Source of the DNA: Thinopyrum elongatum | Taxonomy: Eukaryota > Streptophyta > Magnoliopsida > Poales > Poaceae | Assembly (NCBI GenBank): GCA_011799875.1 | Contig: CM022297.1 | Span: 71,064,663-71,128,662, forward strand | Reading direction: 5' to 3' | DNA: 64,000 nucleotides | In this document: positions 33,176 to 44,174 of the stretch, in pieces | How the letters are laid out: every line of letters begins with the position of its first letter | How positions within the stretch are numbered: position 1 is the stretch's first letter | The notes under the pieces: generated by a model | Told to the model about the DNA's origin: nothing | Database searches by the model: none | What the model saw: the letters and a program-made list of their open reading frames with translations, nothing else | Translations under genes and position numbers: made by a program

Positions 33176-34285
33176 TCATGTAATGGAGAAGCCGGTGTTG
33201 GTGCAGTTTCCAACAAGGTCGGAGGAGGACGTGGAGAATGAGGATCTCTTACCGTGCCTGCCGCTGCCGGCAGCGAGCGGCTCGACGGGTTGGTGGCCTG
33301 CGAAGAGGGAGACATGCCCGGCGAGCTTGTCTTTGCGGGAGAAAGTGGTGCCGCAGGAGCATATCCAGCGGTGGTCGCCGCTGTGCTTCTCGTGGGTGCG
33401 GAGGTCGGAGAGGACGGAGAAGTGCTTGCCGTTGCAGCGGTTGCAGACGTACATCTTGGGGCAGTGGCTGCGCTTGTAGTGGTTCTTGACGCAGATGACC
33501 GACTTGAGTGGCTGGAACTTGGCGTGCCTCCGGTTCCACCGGCAGCCGTCCTGCGGGCACGAGTACTTGTTCCTTCTCCCCGCGGCCTCCACCGCCGCGT
33601 CCTCGCCGGAGGGCCCGAACAACCTGGTCGGGTTGGCGAGCGCCGCCTTGCTTTTGTACTCGTCGCCGTGCGCGCGCATGTGCATGCGCAGGTTGGCGTC
33701 GCGCTTGAACCCCTTGCCGCACACCTGGCAGTAGTGCGTGTACTTGGCCAGCAGCTCGGCCGCGTCTAGCTCGATGATCGTGTCCACCGCCGTCGTCGTT
33801 TGCGTCGACGATGACACGGCGGCCGCCTCCACGGGGATGTCGTGGCCGCCACCATGGTGCTGCTGCTGCCACTGCCGCATGGCATCGACCATGGCCTCCT
33901 GGTCATCATCCGCTTCGCCGTTCTTTGCATGGCCGTGGACCACACCCCCCGGCGTGGCCGCGTTATTAACGGATGTCAACGCGCCGAGGCCGTAAGGGTG
34001 CTGTAGGGCGTACAGCATGGATGTAGCCGCGGCGATGATCTCCTGGACGACGGCGCTGCTGGCTCCGGGCACCACGGGGTCGACGACGTGGCCGCGACCG
34101 ACCGCGAGGCCGACGAGCGGCTCCAGCTGCTGCACCTTGTCCTTGAGCACGGACAGGTTGTACAGCAGGGTGCTGCGGTGGGTGTCGTTCACCGCTAGCC
34201 CGCCGTCTCCAATGCCATTGATTCCATGGAACAGCTGCTGCTGATTTTGTAGGAAGTATGGGCTTGCACCGGCATCTGGGAACAT
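33176..34285 (-). CDS. C2H2 zinc-finger transcription factor, STOP1/ART1-like
   Basis: An intact intronless ORF of 369 residues. Residues 1-180 are a variable N-terminus with a conserved-looking helical part ([19 protein letters not shown]). Residues 184-207 form a standard C2H2 finger ([22 protein letters not shown]). Residues 240-275 form an atypical second finger ([20 protein letters not shown], then NHYKRSHC). Residues 279-300 ([20 protein letters not shown]) and 307-331 ([20 protein letters not shown]) complete the four-finger array characteristic of STOP1 (SENSITIVE TO PROTON RHIZOTOXICITY) and rice ART1. These nuclear activators switch on acid- and aluminium-tolerance genes. STOP1 proteins are often nearer 500 residues, so this is a shorter paralogue. 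A serine (302, EKHSG) stands where I expect the family to have cysteine. The ATG at 34285 is the first in frame. It is the only convincing host gene here. Confidence 0.9.
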   Translation of the reverse strand: MFPDAGASPYFLQNQQQLFHGINGIGDGGLAVNDTHRSTLLYNLSVLKDKVQQLEPLVGLAVGRGHVVDPVVPGASSAVVQEIIAAATSMLYALQHPYGLGALTSVNNAATPGGVVHGHAKNGEADDDQEAMVDAMRQWQQQHHGGGHDIPVEAAAVSSSTQTTTAVDTIIELDAAELLAKYTHYCQVCGKGFKRDANLRMHMRAHGDEYKSKAALANPTRLFGPSGEDAAVEAAGRRNKYSCPQDGCRWNRRHAKFQPLKSVICVKNHYKRSHCPKMYVCNRCNGKHFSVLSDLRTHEKHSGDHRWICSCGTTFSRKDKLAGHVSLFAGHQPVEPLAAGSGRHGKRSSFSTSSSDLVGNCTNTGFSIT

Positions 34286-34543
34286 CTCGCTAACCCTATC
34301 CTATATTGAGCAACAATATGCATATGATCTGCCCAGACGACTCAACAGGAATTTCAACAAGTAGCTAGGGAAGAAGAGATGAATAGGGTGAGGAGCCTGA
34401 CGGGTCGATTGGGGGATTGGGATAGAACTAGAAGAGGGGAAAGGGCAAGTCAACTGGGGCTGCGCACTTGGCAACATCCCTACTTGGAGCCTCCCTCGAA
34501 TGGAACCGGACCAGAACTCACACTGCACCACATATGTCATAGG

Positions 34544-34554
34544 TATAATATATA
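34544..34554 (-). promoter_or_regulatory. Candidate TATA box of the STOP1-like gene
   Basis: TATATATTATA on the - strand, 260 bp upstream of the ATG. This would leave a 5' UTR of about 230 bp. The MITE at 34595-34756 lies just upstream and would be in the proximal promoter. Position and sequence only. Confidence 0.35.
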
Positions 34555-34594
34555 CTACTGCTTAAGTTTTTTATTTTTTGCGAAGAATATACTA

Positions 34595-34756
34595 TCATCT
34601 CTGTTCCAAATTACAAGATGTTTTCGGATATTTTCATATGGAGTACAAACGGACTGAAAGGAGTGAACAAACACACTAAAACACGTCTATACACATTCGA
34701 TTCAGAAAATCCGATTTAGAAAAGCTAGTACATCTTATAATTTGGAATAGAGAAAA
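34595..34756. mobile_element. Degenerate Stowaway MITE in the promoter region of the STOP1-like gene
   Basis: Left end TCATCTCTGTTCCAAATTAC and right end ATCTTATAATTTGGAATAGAG are imperfect complements of the Stowaway type with TTCCAAATTA/TAATTTGGAA cores. They are flanked by TA (34593-34594 and 34757-34758). Total 162 bp. Confidence 0.7.
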
Positions 34757-34759
34757 TAG

Positions 34760-35175
34760 TTATGTTTCTACCCTTCTGAACCGAAGTACTGCAGCTTCAA
34801 TAGAAAAATATGTATGACCAAGTAGACGAATTGTTCGTTTATTTTACTCCAATAATGGTCTGGATGCCACTGTTTTCTAGGGTTGATCTTATTTTCTTAG
34901 AGAAGGGTGACCCTTTTGAGGAAATATTGTAAGGAGCAGCTCAGCAAGAATCTATCAAGAGCACACGCTCAAGCATAGTCTCTGATCAGTTGGCTTGCAT
35001 GTGTCGAGATCTGACTGCCCAGTAGGGCCTCCGTAAGACCCACAGGCTGTCTCCTGTTTGGTTGTGCGCAAGGTCAATTTCCGATTAAATATATGTGAAT
35101 TCCGATTTATTATCGACATTTCACTACTGAGGAGTGGAAATATGCAGAGGAGCACTTAGAAAAGCGTTGATTAGT
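34760..35175. other. Unassigned sequence between the zinc-finger gene and the LINE fragment
   Basis: About 415 bp. No gene, repeat or element end recognised. It may include diverged LINE sequence. Confidence 0.35.
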
Positions 35176-35378
35176 CTTGATCAACTCCGTCCTCAGAAAT
35201 ATGGTTATCTATATGGTTTTCTTTTTTCAACTCCCAAAATGGGTCTTGCAGAGGCTGGATTATTTCAGATCTAGATTCTTTTGGCAAGAAGAAAATAAAA
35301 AGAAAAGGTACAGACTGGCTAATTGGAGCGTGGTTTGTAAGCCAAAAGATCAAGGTGGATTTGGCATTCATGACCTGT
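35176..35378 (+). pseudogene. LINE reverse-transcriptase C-terminal fragment
   Basis: The frame reads MINSVLRNMVIYMVFFFQLP, then WVLQRLDYFRSRFFWQEENK and KPKDQGGFGIHDL. This is the post-RT region typical of plant L1-type LINEs. It stops at 35378, where the copia LTR begins. Only about 67 codons remain; no endonuclease or RT core is visible upstream. Confidence 0.8.
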
Positions 35379-37163
35379 TGTTGGGAAACGTTGCATGGAA
35401 AATAAAAAAAATCTACGCACACGCAAGATCTATCCATGGAGATGCATAGCAACGAGAGGGGAGAGTATGTCTACGTACCCTCGTAGACCGTAAGCGGAAG
35501 CGTTTGTTAACGCGGTTGATGTAGTCGAACTTCTTCGCGCTCCAACCGATCGAGTACCGAACGTACGGCACCTCCGCGTTCAGCACACGTTCAGCTCGGT
35601 GATGTCCTCCACCTTCTTGATCCAGCAAGATGGCGAGGTAGTGGATGAGTTCCGGCAGCACGACGGCGTGGTGACGGTGATGGTGAAGCTATCTCCGCAG
35701 GGCTTCGCCTAAGCACTACGAAAATATGACCGGGGGTGTAAATGGTGGAGGGGGGCGCCGCATACGGCTAAGCAATTGTTCTGGTTGTGCTAGGCGCCCC
35801 CCTCCCACATATATATAGGTGTGGGGGGGGGAGCAGCCACGAGGCGCCCCAAGTAGGCCGAATCCTGCTTGGGGTCCTCCCCAAGTGGCGCCCCCCTTCC
35901 TTATATAGGTGCGGGAGGAAGGCGGGAGGAGGTGGCGCCCCCCCCCCCCCCCCCCCCCCTTTCCTTTCTCCCATGAGGAGGGAAAGGCAGGAGGGGCCAC
36001 CCCTCCCCTTTCCTTCCCCATAGGGCCGGCCAGCCAGGGAAGGGGCGCACCAGCCCCCTTGTGGGCTGGTCTGTCCCCCCCCCCCTTGGCCCATTAGGCC
36101 CATATACCTACCGGGGGTGTCCGGAACCCCTTCCGGTGACCCGATGACTATCCGGTGCATCCCGAAACTCTTCCGGTGTCCGAATACCATCGTCCTATAT
36201 ATCAATCTTTACCTCTCGACCATTACGAGACTCCTCGTCATATCCGTGATCTCATCCGGGACTCCGAACAACATTCGGTCAACAAATCATATAACTCATA
36301 TAACACTATATCGTGAACGAACGTTAAGCGTGCGGACCCTACGGGTTCGAGAACTATGTAGACATGACCGAGACACCTCTCTGGTCAATAACCAATAGCG
36401 GAACCTGGATGCCCATATTGATTCCTACATATTCTACGAAAATCTTTATCGGTCGAACCGTTATGACAACATACGCAATTCCCTTTGTCCATCGGTATGT
36501 TACTTGTCCGAGATTCGATTGTCGGTATCTTCATACCTAGTTCAATCTCGTTACCGACAAGTATCTTTACTCGTTCCGTAATACATCATCTTGCAACTAA
36601 CTCATTATTCACTTTGCTTGCAAGGCTTCTTATGATGTGTATTACCGAGAGGGCCTAAAGATACCTCTCCGATATTCGGAGTGACAAATCATAATCTCGA
36701 TCTATGCCAACTTAACAAACACCTTCAGAGATACCTGTAAAGCATATTTATGATCACCCAGTTACGTTGTGACGTTTGATAGCACACAAGGTATTCCTCC
36801 GGTATCCGGAAGTTGCATAATCTCATAGTCGAAGGAATATGTATTTGACATGAAGAAATCAATAGCAATAAACTGAACGATCAATATGCTAAGCTAACGG
36901 ATGGGTCTTGTCCATCACATCATTCTCCTAATGATGTGACCCCGTTATCAAATGACAACACATGTCTATGGTTAGGAAACCTTAACCATCTTTGATCAAC
37001 GAGCTAGTCTAGTAGAGGCTTACTAGGGACACGGTATTTGTTTATGTATTCACACATGTATTTAAGTTTCCGATCAATACAATTCTAGCATGAATAATAA
37101 ACTTTTATCATGAATAAGGAAAAATAACAAGTTTGTTATTGCCTCTAGGGCATATTTTCTTCA
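35379..37163 (-). repeat. 3' LTR of element E
   Basis: 1785 bp. On the - strand it begins TGAAGAAAATATGCCC (37163) and ends GTTTCCCAACA (35379). It contains long C runs on the + strand (around 35939-35959 and 36067-36081). It is highly similar to 42412-43674 over the shared part. The polypurine tract CAAGCGGGAGAC (37175-37164) directly precedes it. Confidence 0.9.
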
Positions 37164-37235
37164 GTCTCCCGCTTGTACTAGAGTCAATAATCTAGATTAC
37201 ATTGTAATGAATCTAACACCCATGGAGTCTTGGTG

Positions 37236-40200
37236 CTAATCTTGTTTTGCTCGCGGAAGAGGCTTAGTCAACGGGTCTGCCACATTCAGATCCGTATGTA
37301 TTTTGCAAATTTCTATGTCTCCATCCTTAACCTTTTCACGAATGGAGTTGAAGCGTCTCTTGATGTGTTTGGTTCTCTTGTGAAACCTGGATTCGTTCGC
37401 CAAGGCAATTGCTCCGGTGTTGTCACAAAAGATTTTCATTGGACCCGATGCACTGGGTATTACACCCAGATCGGATATAAACTCCTTCATCCAGACTCCT
37501 TCATGTGCTGCTTCCGAAGCAGCTATGTACTCCGCTTCACACGTAGATCCCGCCACGACACTCTGCTTGGAACTGCACCAACTGACAGCTCCACCATTTA
37601 ATATAAACACGTATCCGGTTTGTGACTTAGAGTCATCCGGATCAGTGTCGAAGCTAGCATCGATGTAACCATTTACGATGAGCCCTTCGTCACCTCCATA
37701 AATGAGAAACATATCCTTGGTCCTTTTCAGGTACTTCAGGATGTTCTTGACCGCTGTCCAGTGATCCACTCCTAGATTACTTTGGTACCTCCCTGCTAGA
37801 CTTATGGCAAGGCACACATCAGGTCTGGTACATAGCATAGCATACATGATAGAACCTATGGCTGAGGCATAGGGAATGACTTTCATTTTCTCTCTATCTT
37901 CTGCAGTGGTCGGGCTTTGAGTCTGACTCAACTTCACACCTTGTAACACAGGCAAGAACCCTTTCTTTGATTGATCCATTTTGAATTTCTTCAAACCTTT
38001 ATCAAGGTATGTGCTTTGTGAAAGTCCTATTAAGCGTTTCGATCTATCTCTATAGATCTTGATGCCCAATATATAAGCAGCTTCACCGAGGTCTTTCATT
38101 GAAAAATTCTTATTCAAGTATCCTTTTATGCTATCCAAAAATTCTATATCATTTCCAATCAACAATATGTCATCCACATATAATATCAGAAATGCTACAG
38201 AGCTCCCACTCACTTTCTTGTAAATACAGGCTTCACCGTAAGTCTGTATAAAACCATATGCTATGATCACCTCATCAAAGCATATATTCCAACTCCGAGA
38301 TGCTTGCACCAGTCCATAGATGGATCGCTGGAGCTTGCACACTTTGTTAGCACCTTTAGGATCGACAAAACCTTCCGGTTGTATCATATACAACTCTTCT
38401 TTAAGAAATCCATTAAGGAATGCAGTTTTGACGTCCATTTGCCAGATTTCATAATTATAAAATGCGGCAATTGCTAACATGATTCGAACAGACTTAAGCA
38501 TCTCTACGGGTGAGAAAATCTCATCGTAGTCAACTCCTTGAACTTGTCGAAAACCTTTCGCGACAAGTCGAGCTTTGTAGACAGTAAAATTACCATCAGC
38601 ATCAGTCTTCTTCTTGAAGATCCATTTATTCTCAATGGCTTGCCGATCATCAGGCAAGTCCACCAAAGTCCAGACTTTATTCTCATACATGGATCCTATC
38701 TCAGATTTCATGGCCTCAAGCCATTTATCGGAATCTAGGCTCATCATAGCTTCTTCATAATTTGTAGGTTCGCCTTGGTCTAATAACATGACTTCCAGAA
38801 CAGGATTACCGTACCACTCTGGTGCGGATCATTCTCTGGTCGACCTACGAGATTCAGTAGTAACTTGATCTGAAGTTTCATGATCATTATCATTTGCTTC
38901 CTCTCTAGTTGGTGTAGGCATCACGGGAACGGTTTTCTGTGATGTGCTATTTTCCAATTCGAGAGAAGGTACAATTACCTCATCAAGTTCTACTTTCCTC
39001 CCACTCACTTCTTTCGAGATAAACTCCTTCTCTAGAAAGGTTCCATTTTTGGCAACAAAGATCTTGCCTTCGGATCTGTGGTAGAAGGTGTACCCAATTG
39101 TTTCCTTAGGGTATCCTATGAAGACGCACTTCTCCGATTTGGGTTCGAGCTTATCAGGCTGAAGCCTTTTGACATAAGTGTCGCAACCCCAAACTTTAAG
39201 AAACGACAGCTTAGGTTTCTTGCCAAACCACAGTTCATATGGTGTCGTCTCAACGGATTTAGATGGTGCCCTATTTAACGTGAATGCGGCTATCTCTAAT
39301 GCATAACCCCAAAACGATAGTGGTAAATCGGTAAGAAACATCATAGATCGCACCATATCTAATAAAGTACGGTTACGATGTTCGGACACACCATTACGCT
39401 GTGGTGTTCCAGGTGGCGTGAGTTGTGAAACAATTCCACATTGTTTTAAATGAAGGCCAAACTCGTAACTCAAATATTCGCCTCCGCGATCAGATCGTAG
39501 AAACTTTATTTTCTTGTTATGATGATTCTCCACTTCACTCTGAAATTCTTTGAACTTTTAAATGCTTCAGACTTGTGTTTCATCAAGTAGATATACCCAT
39601 ACCTACTCAAATCATCTGTGAAGGTCAGAAAATAACGATACCCACCGCGTGCCTCAACACTCATCGGACAGCATACATCGGTATGTATTATTTCCAATAA
39701 GTCATTAGCTCGCTCCATTGTTCCGGAGAACGGACTTTTAATCATCTTGCACATGAGGCATGGTTCGCAAGTATCAAATGATTCATAATCAAGTGATTTC
39801 AAAAGTCCATCCGTATGGAGTTTCTTCATGCGCTTTACACCAATATGACCTAAACGGCAGTGCCACAAGTATGTTGCACTATCATTATCAACTTTGCATC
39901 TTTTGGCATCAATATTATGAATATGTGTATCACTACTATCGAGATTCAACAAGAATAGACCACTCATCAAGGGTGCATGACCATAAAAGATATTACTCAT
40001 ATAAATAGAACAACCATTATTCTCTGATTTAAATGAATAACCGTCTCGCAATAAACAAGATCCAGATATAATGTTCATGCTCAACGCGGGCACCAAATAA
40101 CAATTATTGAGGTCTAAAACTAATCCCGAAGGTAGATGTAGAGGTAGTGTCCCGACGGTGATCACATCGACCTTGGAACCATTTCCGACGCGCATCGTCA

Positions 40201-41179
40201 CCTCGTCCTTAGCCAATCTTCGTTTATTCTGCAGCTCCTGTTTCGGGTTACAAATATGAGCAACCGAACCACTATCAAATACCCAGGCGCTGCTATGAGC
40301 ATTAGTAAGGTACACATCAATAACATGTATATAAAATATACCTTTGTTCACTTTGCCATCCTTATTATCTGCCAAGTATTTGGAGCAGTTCCGCTTCTAG
40401 TGACCATTCCCTTTGCAGTAGAAGCACTCAGTTTCAGGCTTGGCTCCAGCTTTGGGCTTCTTCCTTTGAGTGGCAACTTTCTTGCCATTCTTCTTGAAGT
40501 TCCCTTTCTTTCCCTTGCCCTTTTTCTTGAAACTAGTGGTCTTGTTAACCATCAACACTCGATGCTCCTTCTTGATTTCTACCTCCGCGGCCTTAAGCAT
40601 TGCGAAGAGCTCAGGAATCGTTTTATTCATCCCTTGCATATTATAGTTCATCACGAAGCCTTTGTAGCTTGGTGGTAGTGATTGAAGAACTCTGTCAATA
40701 AAACTATCAACTGGAAGATCAACTCCCAGCTGAGTCAAGTGATTATGATACCCAGACATTTTGAGTATGTGTTCACTAACAGATCTGTTCTCCTCCATCT
40801 TGTAGCTATAGAACTTGTTGGAGACTTCATATCTCTCAACCTGGGCATTTGCTTGAAATATTAACTTCAACTCTTGGAACATCTCGTATGCTCCATGACT
40901 TTCAAAACGTCTTTGAAGTCCCGGTTCTAAGCCGTAAAACATGGCACACTGAACTATCGAGTAGTCATTAGATAGAGCTTGCCAGACGTTCATAACATCT
41001 GCTTCAGCTCCTGCAGCAGGCCTGTCACCCAGCGGTGCATCAAGGACATAATTCTTCTGTGCAGTAATGAGGATAATCCTCAAGTTACGGACCCAGTCCG
41101 TGTAGTTGCTACCATCATCTTTCAACTTAGCTTTCTCTAGGAACGCATTAAAATTCAGGGGAACAGTAGCTCGGGCCAT
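37236..41179 (-). pseudogene. gag-pol of copia element E, four lesions
   Basis: It starts at ATG 41179 (MARATVPLNFNAFLEKAKLK). Gag ends in a zinc knuckle (CFYCKGNGH) broken by TAG at 40397-40399 in the same frame. Protease (VFDSGSVAHICN) and integrase follow, with the HHCC region (HCRLGHIGVKRM, CEPCLMCK) and catalytic context (IHTDVCCPM, FTDDLSRYGY, RSDRGGEY). A one-base frameshift near 39560 separates integrase into two frames (40375-39506 and 39533-38829). A TGA at 38829-38831 precedes RT. RT has FLILYVDDILLIGND, and RNase H has NGYIDASFDTDPDDSKSQTG and CDNTGAIALA. The frame closes at 37236 with PLTKPLPRAKQD. It would have encoded the full replication polyprotein; it is now non-functional. 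Region 41180-42394 is the non-coding leader. Confidence 0.92.
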
Positions 41180-42394
41180 TGATCTACAACATAGATATGC
41201 AAAACTATAAGACTAAGTTCATGATAAATTAAGTTGAATTAATCAAATTACTAATGAACTCCCACTTAAATAAACATCCCTCAAGTTATCTAAGTGATAC
41301 GTGATCCAAATCAACTAACCCATGACCGATCATCATGTGAGATGGGGTAGTCATCAATGGTGAACATCTCTATGTTGATCATATCTACTATATGACTCAC
41401 GTTCGACCTTTCGGTCTCCAGTGTTCCGAGACCATGTCTGTACATGCTAGGCTCGTCAAGTTTAACCCAAGTATTCTGCATGTGCAAAACTATCTTACAC
41501 CCATTGTATGTGAACGTAGAGTCTATCACACCCGATCATCACGAGGTGCTTCGAAACGGCGAACTTTGGCAATGGTGCATACTCGGGGAGAACACTTTTA
41601 TCTTGAAATTTAGTGAAGGGATCATCTTATAATGCTACTGTCATTCTAAGCAAAATAAGATGCATAAAGGATAAACATCACATGCAATCAAAATATGTGA
41701 CATGTTATGGCCATCATCATCTTGTGCTTTTGATCTCCATCTCCAAAGCATCGTCATGATCTCCATCGTCACCGGCTCGACACCTTGATCTCCATCATTG
41801 CGTCGGGGTCGTCTCGCCAACTATTGCTTCTACAACTATCGCTAACACATAGTGATAAAGTAAAGCAATTACATGGCGCTTGCATTTCATACAATAAAGA
41901 GACAACCCTAAGGCTCCTGCCAGTTGTCGATATTACAAAACATGATCATCTCATACATCAACATATATCACATCATATCTTGACCATATCACATCACAAC
42001 ATGCCCTGCAAAAACAAGTTAGACGTCCTCTACTTTGTTGTTGCAAGTTTTACGTGGCTGCTACAGGCTTCTATCAAGAACTGTTCTTACCTACAGCAAA
42101 AACCACAACGGTGATTCATCAAGTTTGCTGTTTTAACCTTCTTCAAGGACCGGCCGTAGTCAAATTCAATTCAACTAAAGTAGGAGAAACAGACACCCAC
42201 CAGCCACCTTTATGCAAAACTAGTTGCATGTCTGTCGGTGGAACCGGTCTCATGTGCGTGGACATGTAAGGTTGGTCCGGGCCGCTTCATCCCACAAAAC
42301 TGCCGAATCAAACTAAGACGTTGGTGGTAAGCAGTATGACTATCACCGCCCACAACTCTTTGTGTTCTACTCGTGCATATCATCTACGCATAGA

Positions 42395-42410
42395 CCTGGC
42401 TCGGATGCCA
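42395..42410 (-). other. Primer binding site of element E (initiator tRNA-Met type)
   Basis: TGGCATCCGAGCCAGG on the - strand, one base from the LTR end at 42412. It is close to the copia consensus TGGTATCAGAGCC that pairs with initiator tRNA-Met. Confidence 0.75.
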
Positions 42411-42411
42411 C

Positions 42412-43674
42412 TGTTGGGAAACGTTGCATGGAAAACAAAAAAATTCTACGCACACGCAAGATCTATCCATGGAGATGCATAGCAACGAAAGGGGAGAGTG
42501 TGTCTACGTACCCTCGTAGACCGTAAGCGGAAGCGTTTGTTAATGCGGTTGATGTAGTCGAACTTGTTCGCGCTCCAACCGATCGAGTATCGAACGTACG
42601 ACACCTCCATGTTCAACAAACGTTCGGCTCGGTGACGTCCTCCGCCTTCTTGATCCAGCAAGACGGCGAGGTAGTGGATGAGTTCCGGAAGCACGACGGC
42701 GTGGTGACAGTCATGGTGAAGCTATCTCCGCAGGGCTTCGCCTAAGCACTACGAAAATATGACCGGGGGTGTAAACGGTGGAGGGGGGCGCCGCACACGG
42801 CTAAGCAATTGTTCTGGTTGTGCTAGGCGCCCCCTCCCACATATATATAGGTGGGGGAGGAGGGAGTAGCCAGGAGGCGCCCCCAAGTAGGCCGAATCCT
42901 ACTTGGGGTCCTTCCCAAGTGGCGCACCCCCCTTCCTTATATAGGTGCGGGAGGAAGGCAGGAGGAGGTGGCGCCCTCCCCCCCCCCCCCCCCCCTCTCC
43001 TTTCTCCCATGAGGAGGGAAAGGCAGGAGGGGCCACCCCTCCCCTTTCCTTCCCCATAGGGCCGGCCGGCCAGGGAAGGGGCACCAGCCGCCTTGTGGGC
43101 TGGTCTGTCCCCCCCCCCCCTTGGCCCATTAGGCCCATATACCTACCGGGGGTGTCTGGAACCCCTTCCGGTGACCCGATGACTACCCGGTGCATCCCGA
43201 AACTCTTCCGGTGTCCGAATACCATCGTCCTATATGTCATTCTTTACCTCTCAACCATTTCGATACTCCTCGTCATATCCGTGATCTCATCCGGGACTCC
43301 GAAGAGTATTCAGTCACCAAATCATATAACTCATATAACACTATATCGTGAACGAACGTTAAACGTGCGGACCCTACGGGTTCAAGAACTATGTAGACAT
43401 GACCGAGACACCTCTCTAGTCAATAACCAATAGCGGAACCTGGATGCCCATATTGGTTCCTACATATTCTATGAAGATCTTTATCGGTCGAACCGTTATG
43501 ACAACATACGCAATTCCCTTTGTCCATCGGTATGTTACTTGCCCGAGATTCGATCGTCGGTATCTTCATACCTAGTTCAATCTCGTTACCGGCAAGTCTC
43601 TTTACTTGTTCCGTAATACATCATCTTGCAACTAACTCATTAGTCACTTTGCTTGCAAGGCTTCTTATGATGTG
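42412..43674 (-). repeat. 5' LTR of element E, interrupted by element F
   Basis: It matches 35379 onward almost base for base, with scattered substitutions and short indels, until CTTATGATGTG at 43674. There element F starts. About 500 bp of LTR is displaced and not found elsewhere in the window. Comparing the two LTRs would date the insertion. Confidence 0.88.
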
Positions 43675-44127
43675 TGAGGGAGTTATGGACTAAGGGGTCC
43701 TCGGGGTGACGGCCCATCGTACATGGGCCGAACTGGTGGAGCCGTACAATGATAGGAGATCTATGAAGCCGTGGTGTGCCTTCCAAGTCAAGAAGGCACA
43801 GGATCTCTTTAATCCCTTATTGTAATCTATCTTCGGTAACCCTAACCCTACTGGTGTCTATATAAACCAGGGGTTTTTAGTCTTTAGGGCTAGAGCTACA
43901 TTCATCACCTCATCTCCTTAGGGTTTAGCTCATGCTGATCTCGAGGTAGATCTACTCTGTAAACCACATTATACATCCAATACAATCAAGAAGGACGTAG
44001 GGTATTACCTCTTCGAGAGGGCCCGAACCTGGGTAAATACTGTGTTCGTCATCCCTTGTTCGCCATCAATCCTAGATCCACAGCTCGGGACCCCCTACCC
44101 CGAGGTCTGCCGGTTTTGACACCGACA
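43675..44127 (+). repeat. 5' LTR of element F
   Basis: It begins TGAGGGAGTTATGGACTAAG and ends GACACCGACA, 453 bp. A TATA-like TATATAAACC lies at about 43858-43867. It is followed directly by the PBS region. Confidence 0.82.
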
Positions 44128-44174
44128 TTGGTGCTTTCATTGAGAGTTCCATTGTGGGATCGCGAGAGGAATCG

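Larger units (their letters stand above)
35379..43674 (-). mobile_element. Element E: Ty1/copia retrotransposon (Angela/BARE-like), - strand
   Basis: The 3' LTR is at 35379-37163 and the 5' LTR at 42412-43674, the latter incomplete. On the - strand the order is 5' LTR, PBS, leader, gag, protease, integrase, RT, RNase H, polypurine tract, 3' LTR. This copia order (integrase before RT) and an LTR start containing ATATGCCCTAGAGGCAATAA resemble the Angela/WIS/BARE group. It is inserted in a LINE fragment on the left (expected duplication CCTGT, 35374-35378; the right copy is not in view). Its 5' LTR is interrupted at 43675 by gypsy element F. Confidence 0.92.

Noticed and set aside
33249..33872. 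207-codon ORF on the - strand and 171-codon ORF on the + strand
   Set aside because: Both are shadows of the STOP1-like zinc-finger gene in other frames of a GC-rich coding region.
40397..40399. TAG between gag and pol of copia E as a translational control stop
   Set aside because: It falls inside the zinc knuckle rather than at a domain border, and the element has other lesions nearby.
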